64,000 bases of DNA from Ophiosphaerella korrae (lineage: Eukaryota; Ascomycota; Dothideomycetes; Pleosporales; Phaeosphaeriaceae): assembly GCA_028456385.1 (NCBI GenBank), contig JALNQF010000010.1, positions 372,001 through 436,000 on the forward strand, given 5' to 3'. The notes under the pieces were generated by a model. That model saw nothing but the letters and a program-made list of their open reading frames with translations. It searched no databases and was not told where the DNA came from. Shown piece after piece: positions 21,736 through 30,881 of this stretch (positions within the stretch are counted from its first letter, which is position 1; each line of letters starts with the position of its first letter). A program made the translations under genes and the position numbers.

Positions 21736-22701
21736 ATGAAAACTTTCATTTTCTTCACCCTGACTCAACTTGTCTTTGCGCACCCCTCACACCTTCCATG
21801 GCACCCGCCTGGTCCCGGCGATGGTATATGCGGAGTTCAATGACAGGGTACGATGCAGTCCACTAACACCTCATTAGTTCGAAGCCCATGCCCGATGCTC
21901 AATGCCCTCGCGAACCACGGAATTCTCCCGCATAACGGGAAAACTATTGGCCTTGATACCGTTATCAATGCTCTCACCCCGACATTGAACTTCGACATAC
22001 AGTTCAGCAAGAATTTGCATAAGCTGGGACTCACGACAGCCTCAGACCCTAACGCTACGACATTTGATCTCGATGATTTGAATCGGCACGACTTTATCGA
22101 AGCTGATGCTAGTTTGAGGTGAGTGCTTTACCTGGTATCAAAAGCATGGTGGCGGACGGTCCTGACATCCTCTTAGCCGCGGAGACTTCTACTTCGGTGA
22201 CAATCATTCGTTCAACAGAACTATCTGGTCGCAATCTCTTTCCTACTGGAATGGTTCTGTCATCGATATCCCGGGCTCCGCCGCAGCCGTCCGTGCCCGC
22301 GTCTACACTTCGCGAGCGACTAATCCCTCGTTTAGTCTTATAGGCGAAAGACTATCGATGGTTTCTGGAGGTGCTTCATTCTTCACGACTGCGTTGGGAA
22401 ACCACAAGACTGGTACTGTGAATAAGAGCTTCGTGAGAGAGCTTTTTGGCAAGTTGACACCTACCTTGAGGTTTCATTGTCTGAAACTGTATTGGCGAGG
22501 AGAAGCTAATCTTGACTAGAACATGAACGGCTGCCTGTGGCACAAGGGTGGAAGAAGAGTGCGGAGGTAATCAAGGGGGAATATGTTGCTGGTTTGCTGG
22601 TACGAATATTCGAAGCCACAGGTTTGGCGTCAAGCGCGAATTCGACAATGCTGAAGCGCGGCGGACTGACGCATGGCGGCCTTAGTCTGCGAGAGAAATA
22701 A
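21736..22701 (+). CDS. Secreted heme-thiolate peroxidase / unspecific peroxygenase-like (Peroxidase_2 family)
   Basis: Four exons (21736-21823, 21878-22118, 22177-22448, 22520-22701) give 260 residues. The N-terminus MKTFIFFTLTQLVFA is a signal peptide. The splice into exon 2 creates RSPCPMLNALANHG, the family PCP motif, with Cys34 as proximal heme ligand. EADASLSRGD (from Glu104) is the distal acid-base segment typical of short peroxygenases. Next come FGDN, FN-rich substrate-channel sequence and a C-terminal FEHERLPVAQGWKK. These enzymes use H2O2 to oxidise, hydroxylate or halogenate organic substrates outside the cell. The length matches short-type members. Intron 3 (22449-22519) starts with GC (GCAAGT), a known minor donor; GT alternatives nearby introduce a stop. 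The gene appears intact, in contrast to the P450 relic next to it. The exact substrate is unknown. Confidence 0.88.
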
Positions 22702-22783
22702 CAGTAGCCTCATTTTAACTTTATGGAATTATTGGCTTACTACGGACTCATTTGATAGAGCAACCAACTCGTTGTCTCACAAG

Positions 22784-24640
22784 CTAAGTTCGATATGTAG
22801 AAGTCGATTGATACGAGACCGTTAAACATACCAAGATGCTCAAAAAAATTACACATCTTCTGTTGTAGAAGATGAAGTTGAAATTGGCAAGGCTTGCGCC
22901 TTTCCATAGAGTGAAATAGGAGACACAATATCTTACCACGGTGGTCATTGGGAAATCGTACTTCACTCTACTCCACTCTTCTCCACTCTCTACCATTTTC
23001 TTTTTGTGCTTTACGTTCCAGTGCCCATACCCTCCTTGGATAGGCATTTCTTTAAACGGCTCAATTCCGTCCTCATAGCATGGGTGACCTTCGCGCCCTA
23101 GGAGGTTTTTCCATGGGATGTATGTTGATGAGCAACACCACAGGGTTCGCAGCGCTATACGAATGCGAACGCGAACACTGCAAGCCTCACGCAAGGTAGT
23201 GAAGCTAAAGCCATTCGCGAATACGTGAGTTTCGCTCATATTGGAGATTCCCACTTCTTGCTGCATAGTGTTGGGAAGATCAATGACTTCAGCCCAATCA
23301 AATGCGCCTTGGAGTTTTGGAGGTAATTTGGTATCGATTGGGCCTTGCACAACAGTAGCAAAAGCTCCAAGGCGATCAAAGATAAACTCTAGAGATGGGC
23401 ATTGGTACCAATGAGAGTCTTTGGGCAATAGTATTAGGCGTTTACGGAAGCTGATTCGCGTTGTCTTCGAGGCGCCATAGCCCTTGCGAGGAGGCATCAT
23501 GCGCCAATCACCGGACGAGAGCAGCTTTATACAAGGAAGATCAATCTCTAGAAATGGGCCTATTGGATTCGCAGCATCTCCGATCAAATCTGAGGCTCCT
23601 CTGGAAAGTGTATTGTATCCATTCGAAAATATATGACCCAGTCGAAGGGCAAAACACAGACATGACTTCGCTTTGACGGTCGACAGTACAAGACAAGCCA
23701 AGTCTGCCAGGCTCATGTTTTAATCAACTTGAATGATGTCGCGCTCGGCGCATAGTGATAAAAGGGAATAGATGTGATCGTGCGGATCGGCGCATTGCCT
23801 GTCACGGAAATGTTCCAAAAGATAAGGCAAACTTCGATCGCGAAGATTTGCGCAGTAAGCGTAAAATCCTGGCAAATCCGGTATCGATTTAAAGCTTTTC
23901 ATGTTTTTGACTAGGAACCGGAAGTTTATCAGCGTAGATCTAAGAAAGATTTTGACTTCGCGGGCCAGAATGATTTCCTGCGTCACCCAAGCTCTTGTCC
24001 AATATCGGTTTTTGAAGATAAGATGCATGACTTTGGAGTGTCTGGACTGTAATGCATTGACGTGATAAACCTTTCTTCGGACTACTTTATTCTGTGGTTG
24101 ATGCGGCCGGGCAAAAGGTTTGACCTCGATTAATGAAGTGTTTACTTGAATGCCTATGTCGAGCCAGACATAAACACATTTTGCTTTCGAAAAGATCAAC
24201 CCCATTTGTGCGGCTTGATGGTTGCGTTCCGCGACATTCACTTGATCAATACATATAGCATCGATCCACATCCGTTTTGATGTCAAATTCGTCCCGCGAA
24301 CGACCTCGAGAAAGTTGAACAAATTTCGACGTATGGTAAGCGTTCTCCCCTTGACAATTATACGTTCTGTGAGTGATTCTGGGCCCCAGGTATAGGAGAG
24401 ACAGATGTAAGAGCTTCTGGTTGTGGTATGCGTGATAGCACACTGTATCAAGCCGGAAGGCGATAAATCTGGAAGGACTTGGACAAGGCGGATCGATTGC
24501 TGACTATGGTCCAGTGGATCGTGCTGGAACTCTGGTAATTCAGGAGCGATACACTGCTGTACGTCTGACTGATCTTTCGAGTGTGTGTCGAGGTCTCGAT
24601 AGATCGCACTGATAGTGATAAGAGGTATTACGATGAACAA
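22784..24640 (-). CDS. HET-domain (heterokaryon incompatibility) protein, frame split by an in-frame stop
   Basis: Residues about 75-220 form a HET domain with all three classical blocks: YICLSYTWGPE, MWIDAICIDQVNVAERNHQ and YWTRAWVTQEIILA. HET proteins trigger cell death on non-self recognition between fungal strains. The frame starts at 24640 and stops with TAA at 23720-23722, just after ADPHDHIYSLLSLCAERDIIQVD, where HET proteins normally continue. The same frame then runs open for another 310 codons to 22784, giving about 617 codons in all. That the downstream part is still open argues for a recent, single nonsense change. TAA is one C-to-T from CAA. A final intron (donor GTAAGA near 22935, acceptor CAG near 22860) may give a different C-terminus ending at about 22740. 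The truncated protein keeps the whole HET domain and might still function. Confidence 0.8.
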
Positions 24641-25220
24641 AAGAACAAACAGAGGAAGACGAGGTTATCTACTCATGAGACGAGGAGGGACGCTGACTCA
24701 ATAGCTTTTCGAACAACACCGATACAAGACGGAGAGCGCAGCACACCATTACAGCGATAATGATTTCCAGTGATGAAATCCGCAGAGCCAATGACCGGGC
24801 GTGATGGGGAAAGTGTGTTTTCCATAGCTGCACATTGTATCGGGCTTCGGTAGAGCAGGAGTTGTGAGGTCTTATTCTCCGGACTGCACCCAAGTAAGCA
24901 AGCTGAAAGATAGAGGCTCAATTCCCCGCTTTTAACGTGATTGATCTGCCATGAGGCTGATATTCCAGCCTTACGCCCATAGGCCACTTGCGGCTGGTCG
25001 CTTGACACTATTCTGGTAAGCCAGATTTAAGAAGAACATGTGCCCATAGGCCGAATAGATAGATTCGTATTGCTATCAATGCAGATATAGAAAAATTTCA
25101 AGACAACCTTGCAGGTGCTGTTCATCTGCACAATACTAGTACAAAGTGACTTACAACGTTACAGTCATGCATCTCGTAGACCATATACCTGTTGAACAAG
25201 TAGTAAAGGGTTGAGTCGCA
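24641..25220. other. Gap between HET gene and mrps8; no supported gene
   Basis: A 111-codon minus-strand frame (24673-25008) has no recognisable motif and no good splice link to the HET gene. Otherwise the stretch is the HET upstream region and the 3' flank of the ribosomal protein gene. Confidence 0.4.
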
Positions 25221-25829
25221 TCAACCCCATACCCTACACAAGGCCATGCCACCCAACTGCCTCTCCACACACTCCCGCGCCTCCAATATCCCTCGATCGG
25301 TTGTGACAAACATGCACTCTCCCGGATGCGTCAAACCCTTGACATAACTTGACTCCCTCGTCCTCGTAATCCTGCCCAAGTCCTCTGAAGTCAACCATAT
25401 CCTCCGCGTGGGCTTAGAAATCAACTTCATATTCCTTAGCACGGGCTCATTCTGCCAATACTTGAGTCCTAGCCATAACCGCCGCTTTGCTGGGTTCTCA
25501 GGGACGTGAACATCGTACACTTGTTCTTTGCCCAGTACTTTTTCTGTCAGGTTTGTGGTGCCATCTTCGACGGGGTAGGCGTGCCAGGGCTCCTCTTTTA
25601 GTTTGGCGGCCATTTTTTCTGTTTGTGAGGGGTCGTGTTGGGATTGCAGGAGGAAGGGCTTGGGGGGTGTGGGGCCGCCGAGGGTGACGGAGGAGAGGAA
25701 GCCTTCACGCTGGAGGCCAAGGGCGAGGTTGACGTGCATTTTGGAGACAGTTATTGACGTCAGGCCGAGGCGTGCTTTGGAGGCATTTTGGAGATGTGAG
25801 CAGACGTGGGCGAGGTTGACGAGCGACAT
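25221..25829 (-). CDS. Mitochondrial small-subunit ribosomal protein S8 (uS8m)
   Basis: An intact, intronless 202-residue protein. MSLVNLAHVCSHLQNASKAR at the N-terminus is the conserved uS8m opening, followed by a conserved SKMHVNLALGLQREGFLSSV segment. The C-terminal S8 fold carries KLISKPTRRIW and a terminal beta-strand region with CMFVTTDRGILEARE, matching the S8 hallmark of a TxxG(I/V)-type turn near the end. The protein binds 12S-type mitochondrial rRNA and helps build the central domain of the mitochondrial small subunit. It has about 70 residues more than bacterial S8, as usual for fungal mitochondrial forms, mainly as a Pro/Gln/Lys-rich middle insertion. It is divergently oriented to the proline-rich gene, with about 490 bp between the starts. 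Family-level confidence is high. Confidence 0.92.
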   Translation of the reverse strand: MSLVNLAHVCSHLQNASKARLGLTSITVSKMHVNLALGLQREGFLSSVTLGGPTPPKPFLLQSQHDPSQTEKMAAKLKEEPWHAYPVEDGTTNLTEKVLGKEQVYDVHVPENPAKRRLWLGLKYWQNEPVLRNMKLISKPTRRIWLTSEDLGRITRTRESSYVKGLTHPGECMFVTTDRGILEARECVERQLGGMALCRVWG

Positions 25830-26323
25830 GTTGGGCGTCGATGAGTGCCCTCAATGGGCGGTAGCAATTGAGCGTGCGCGATTGGCCGAGCGAATGCGCA
25901 GTATCAAAGGCGTGGTACTATAGCGAGATGTGCGCTGTGCTGCTACGATTGCGTGTGACGTCGTCAATAGAAGCTCCAATGGGCGCAACAAAATTTCGGG
26001 GGTCCGCAAAGTCACGGGGTGCTGCGAGTGGAGCTTGGGCCGGCGCCTACCCTACCCACCCTAATGACGGTCGGCGCTTCGACAACCACAAATAGAAAAC
26101 TACGCAGCTTGCTGGTCCCTCCGTGGATAAACTATGCGGATCTGTAATAATAGATTGGCTATATATTTGGTCTCCTGGCCGCTTTGATCCCATCAGCTAA
26201 CTGTGACTGTCGCCTGACATGGTAGACTAGGGCTAGGTACACGACCAAGCACCCGTCTATTCTCCACATTTCCTACTGTCAGATATCTTTGACGCCTGAC
26301 CACGCCGCTGACACCGTGACACA
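25830..26323. promoter_or_regulatory. Divergent intergenic region (mrps8 / proline-rich gene)
   Basis: About 490 bp between two divergent start codons; any promoters for both must lie here. No strong TATA or named operator was recognised. Confidence 0.35.
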
Positions 26324-27844
26324 ATGCCTCCACAGCAGGGCGAGGTGTCTCTCTTGACCCTGTACGTCTGCCGCAAAACTCCCCTCCTCTGCATCTATTG
26401 ACACCGGCGCAGCTTTGCAGATGTCCACTACTACATTTCTCCACCAAGTCAGAAACCCCCACATCACCGGTTCGACAAGGGCTCCTATGTCTACCTCTAT
26501 CACAACCCCATACAGCAGAATGGCCGCATCGAAATAGCAAACCATGCTGGCACGCCTGAGCAAGACGCCTTTGCTGGCAGTAGGTTCTTTCTCACCACGC
26601 GTGTCTTCCTATGCTGACACGGGTCGCTACAAGGCCTTGACACAGTCAAAGTTGAGCATACGTTCAAGCACCCTTGCCTGTTCACCCTTACCGTCGACGG
26701 CTTTGGAAGTCAAAATGGCAGCCCAGCAGGGACCCCTCAACAGGATATCTCTCAGTGGCACCTTCCAACACATGACCCGACGAACCAAAACAAGTATATG
26801 TACAGGCTACACACCCTAGACATATATTTCTGGAAGCCAGAGGATGCCAACCTCTTCTCCGATTCTTTGCGGAGAGTGATGCAGTCGCATCAGCTTCAGT
26901 TCGTTCCAAACCCCAACATCATTCCCGCACATGTTGAGCCCAAGAGCGATGCGTTGAGTCCAGTTATTGCCAGGCTAGAAAGCGCGGCTATATCGCACTC
27001 GAGCCGTAGCCCAAGCGTCAGCAGCACACAGCCATTCCCTGGGCCGCCAACTGCTCCAGCTCCAGCTTCGAGTCCTCCAGCAGCACAGACTGGCTATGCA
27101 CCAATGGCCTACAACCCTGCTGCTCCTGCCGCGCCAGAGCCTATTGCTCATCGTGAGAAGACCCCGCCGCCACCAGATGCGAACGATGGAACTGGGCTCG
27201 GATCTGCTGCTGCCCAAGACCACCATGTTTCACAGTATGGCAACCCATTACAGGCGTCGTATGCACCACAGCCAACATCGGGCCCATACAAGCCAGGCCC
27301 ACCAGCCCCAGGCCAAGGTTTCAGTGGTCCTCCACAACCAAGTGTACAACGCAGCAACACGTCAGGGTCTCTACCAGGGCCCCCACAGAGTCCACCATCG
27401 TTTGCTCCACCCCCATCTGCTCCACTACCAAGTCAGTACGACGGACAAACGCCTCCTCCAGGCCCTCAGCGAACGTCGACCATACCTACCCAGCAGTACG
27501 CAAACTACCCTGGATCGCCTGGTTTCCCACCAGCCCCACAATCACCACCGGCCCATGGTGCTCCCACCTCGCCGGGATTTCCCCCACAAAAATACCAACC
27601 AATGGCCTCACCTCCTCCTGGTGGATATACTCAATACCAATACGGGAGCACCAGTGGACAGGTGCCAGGAACCACTCCAGTCAACATGCACCAGCAGCTC
27701 TACCGTCCAAGTGAACATGAGGCTACCATAGTAAACCACATAGATCCCAATGCTCCACCACCCAGCTCCAACATTGGCAAGAGAGTTGACAAAGTCGAAA
27801 AGGGCGTGGGCCGATTTCTGAAGAAGCTAGACAAGAAGTTCTAA
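26324..27844 (+). CDS. Conserved proline-rich protein, unknown function
   Basis: Three exons (26324-26361, 26413-26579, 26634-27844; introns 51 and 54 nt) give 471 residues. The start MPPQQGEVSLLTL joins exon 2 through CT-C. Residues about 1-150 are a folded-looking domain (FADVHYYISPPSQ, VYLYHNPIQQNGRIEIANH, HTLDIYFWKPEDANLFSDSL). The rest (about 150-450) is a low-complexity Pro/Gln/Ser/Tyr tail with many PPxP motifs. The C-terminus GKRVDKVEKGVGRFLKKLDKKF is basic and amphipathic, as in membrane- or partner-binding tails. No signal peptide or membrane segment. Proteins of this layout occur across filamentous fungi, but I cannot assign a function. The proline tail suggests a scaffold for SH3/WW partners (inference). 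Confidence 0.8.
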
Positions 27845-28695
27845 CGGAGTGAGCGATGTTTGATGTTTTTCTTTACTGTTGCGTTCTAGCAAGCCATGGC
27901 CATGTCGTACAGGAGGGGTACCTAATTAGGTAGTCGAGTCTAATTCCAATGATAAAAGGAGTTGCGCATTGCTCACGGAGCGCTCGGCGAATAGCATGTG
28001 ATGTGGGTTGACCCGAGTACCGGTACGCGCCAATCAGGGCCGGGGCACTAGACTGGGGAACGCGGATTGTGGAGCATGCAGGCGAGAGGCGAGAGGCGAG
28101 GCAAGACAGCCCTGAAATAGCTGCAGGTTCTTGATAAATGACATAATAAGGAACCAGCGTGCATGTGCTGCGTGATGGATTGTTATTGGGTTTTCGGATG
28201 CGTCGACAATGAGTTAGGTCAGAGAGCTGTTGGAGAAGTGCCTTCTTTTCAATCTCGTCCCGTCTCTCCTGGCTTGTCACACCGGTACTACCGAAATTGA
28301 GGCGGCCAGGCAGACGCGAGCGCCGCAATTAATCGGACCCAGCCACACCCTACCCTGGTCCTCCAATCAATCAGCCGTGCATTGTGCCTTATCCCGGCAT
28401 CAGCGAGAGCCAAGCCACCGCTGCTCAGCCGTTCCAACGACCTGCAGACTTCCTCCTCCACCATACCTTCCTAGCATCGCGCAGTGTTTCGAGCCAGTTT
28501 AGCCTGTGTATGTTGCATTTCGCCAGCCTTTCTGAGCGGAACTGCGAATCCGTGGATATCCGTTTGGACGTTGCTGCGCTGGGCATTTAGTGCCAGGCTA
28601 GCTGAGGAAGCTAAGCGTGGGACCGAACGAGCAGAGTGATCTCATTTCCAAAACACATTGGGTTGCTGGGTCTGTTTGTTTGGTGTGTATGCAGC
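27845..28695. other. Intergenic, no supported gene
   Basis: Only short frames on both strands (a 151-codon minus frame at 27873-28328 has no motif). The downstream part is the promoter region of the next gene. Confidence 0.45.
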
Positions 28696-30002
28696 ATGTT
28701 GTTGCCAATGAGGGATGCAAGGGAGGGCGTGTTGGAGAAGCGAATGGAGCAGGGTAACAAGACATTTGTGGTAGTACGTACCCCCCATTCCAGCCTGTCT
28801 TTTAGCACATGCTAACTCCTGCGTAGATATCCATCATGGTCCTGTCTGTCTTCGCAATCCTCGTCATCACCTGGCTGCTCACTATCAAGTTCCGCCGACG
28901 CAATGCCCCCCGGGCTACGACACAGGGAAACGACAAGCTCCCCTCGTTATTTTCCTGGAAGAACTTGCGAAAGGGACCGCGACGCAATGGGTACTCGACC
29001 AGTCTGCAAGATACGGAATATCGAGGGCATGGCGGCAGTCCGGGCAGTCGTGAGATGAGTGGGGCAGCGAACGGGGATCCAGAGAGACAAAATAGCAGGA
29101 ACACGACGGCAGGTGGAGTCGACCGAAACACATCGGTGCGCAGCGTCATGACCCTCCCAGCCTATGCCCCCGCCGCTAGAGAAAACGAACAAGTCCTAGG
29201 CCGCGAGGGCGAAAGAGCAGGCATGGACAACGTAATCGAGCTCCCTGAGAACCCAGACGACGAAGAACTCCGCCGCGAAGAAGAAATGGAATCTCTCTAC
29301 CAGATCCGGCTTGCCCGCCGCGTCGAAGCCACAGACCGTGAGGCCCGCCGACAGGCCCGCCGCGAAGCCCGCGCTCGAGGCGATGTCCAAGCCCTCGCAG
29401 AACTCCGGCGGCGCGCCGAAGAAGCCGCCGACCTCTCCGTCTCCCAAATGCTCATCGCAGAACACCAAGCCAATGCCCGTAACCGCGACCGCCGCGTCTC
29501 CTCCGTTGCGTACGGCGACCTCGGCGTCGCCCGCCACGACGGCACCCGCCTGCGCGCAAACTCGTCCGAAAGCGATCACCGCCCGCTGCTTGATTCCGCC
29601 GCTTCCATATCTGGCCAATCTGCTCGCTCCCGCACCTACTCGAATAACGCGCTTAGCCTCGATACCCATCGGCGCGGTCTATCCGTTACTTCGTTCGAAT
29701 CTCGCGCCTCGTCCGAGTACGATTTCGCCGATATGAGCTCGCACTCGCGCCAATCTCCCAATGCCACCAGTGACGACTTCCACGTCGTCTCGCTGAACCC
29801 TGAGCGCAGTGCGAATGCAAGTCGGGCGGCGACGCCGGGCGGTGAGGGCGCGGCTCCCGGTGAATTGGCGCCAGCTTACGAAGATCCGCCTACATACGAA
29901 AGTCCAGTGCAGACGCGCGCGCCGCTGTTACCAGGAGTTGAACATCTGCCGAGTATCCAGGTTACGCCTGATTTATCGGGGGCGAGGCCGGCCGGCTCAT
30001 GA
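28696..30002 (+). CDS. Single-pass membrane protein with PPxY motif (possible Rsp5-type ubiquitin-ligase adaptor)
   Basis: Exon 1 (28696-28770) encodes a short N-terminus. A 56-nt intron with a GCTAAC branch-like site (28771-28826) joins to exon 2 (28827-30002) in phase, giving 416 residues. A transmembrane segment follows immediately (residues about 26-45, ISIMVLSVFAILVITWLLTI), then a stop-transfer FRRR. Hence the long remaining part is probably cytosolic. It has a highly charged coiled-coil-like stretch (about 150-200, LYQIRLARRVEATDREARRQ), Ser-rich segments, and near the end PAYEDPPTYES, a PPxY motif of the kind bound by WW domains of Nedd4/Rsp5 ligases. The combination resembles ubiquitin-ligase adaptors, but the specific family is not recognised. 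The body ORF alone starts at 28836; the upstream exon is inferred from the splice fit. Confidence 0.75.
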
Positions 30003-30180
30003 TGAAAGTCACTACATATATATATCCCCTATTCTTTTCTTTGTTCGTTTCGTTTCGTTTCGTTGCACAAAATTCTCCGACTAAAGTTTGCGTGTCTTGG
30101 ATGATGGAATGAATATCATGTTGGCGTTTGGAGCGTCTGGGGTGGGTAATTACTTGTCGTAAATGTGGTTTGGGTGCATT

Positions 30181-30182
<2 letters not shown>

Positions 30183-30211
<29 letters not shown>

Positions 30212-30237
30212 GCGCATATATATATATATATATATAC
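30183..30237. repeat. Poly-G tract (30 bp) followed by an AT dinucleotide microsatellite
   Basis: Thirty consecutive G at 30183-30212, then CGC and about ten AT repeats to about 30237. Both are unstable and prone to assembly-length error. Confidence 0.9.
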
Positions 30238-30806
30238 ATATATTTGGCTGGGTGGCTGAGTTGGTTGTACGGATGTTGTTGAACAACTATTTGCACCGTT
30301 GGATGAATCGCTTGCTTGGTTTGTTGGGGCGAAAATAGTTGGGATTGGGTTGTTGTTGTGTTGTGGACAAATGAATGATGTGCACAATTAGAATGGATTG
30401 AATAATCAAGCCTAGATTTGGCAACCGCAAGCTACACCCAGCCACAGCGATAACTAGAGCCTTCCTCCCATATACCTCATGGCACAATCTCTAACGATCT
30501 TGCACAGTCGCTTGCAAAGCCGGCTTCCCCTTCCAGCGCAGGGTGGGACAGCCTAACTTATGTCTTACGTTAGTCAAGGTAGCTGCCAAAAGTGGATAAG
30601 ACACGGGGACCCCAAAAGGGCAATAGATTTAAGATCCTAATTAGTGGACCAGAATTAGTAGGAAATCGTAAGTGACCAATAAGAAGGGTTAGCTTGTTCA
30701 ACCTAACGGCCGCAAGAAACGATGCAGGGCTTCTAGATCCAATTCTTCCCAACTCCACAGAAAACAACTAAGACGCGGTTACATCGGACCCAGACAATCG
30801 CGGATG

Positions 30807-30830
30807 CCCCCCCCCCCCCCCAAAAAAAAA
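30807..30830. repeat. Poly-C/poly-A tract
   Basis: Fifteen C directly followed by about nine A, 0.05 kb before the 3' end of the large unknown gene. Simple repeat; length is probably strain- and assembly-dependent. Confidence 0.85.
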
Positions 30831-30881
30831 CAACAACACTCAAGTTAACGCCAAAATTTGGCAGCAGCATCCAAGTCCAGA

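Noticed and set aside
24673..25008. 111-codon minus-strand frame upstream of the HET gene
   Set aside because: No recognisable domain and no good splice join to the HET start; left as a gap.
26193..26540. 115-codon minus-strand frame over the start of the proline-rich gene
   Set aside because: Antisense of exons 1-2, which are supported by clean in-phase splicing.
29196..29669. 157-codon minus-strand frame overlapping the PPxY gene
   Set aside because: Shadow of the GC-rich coding strand; Ala/Gly/Val rich, no motif, fully inside a spliced plus-strand gene.
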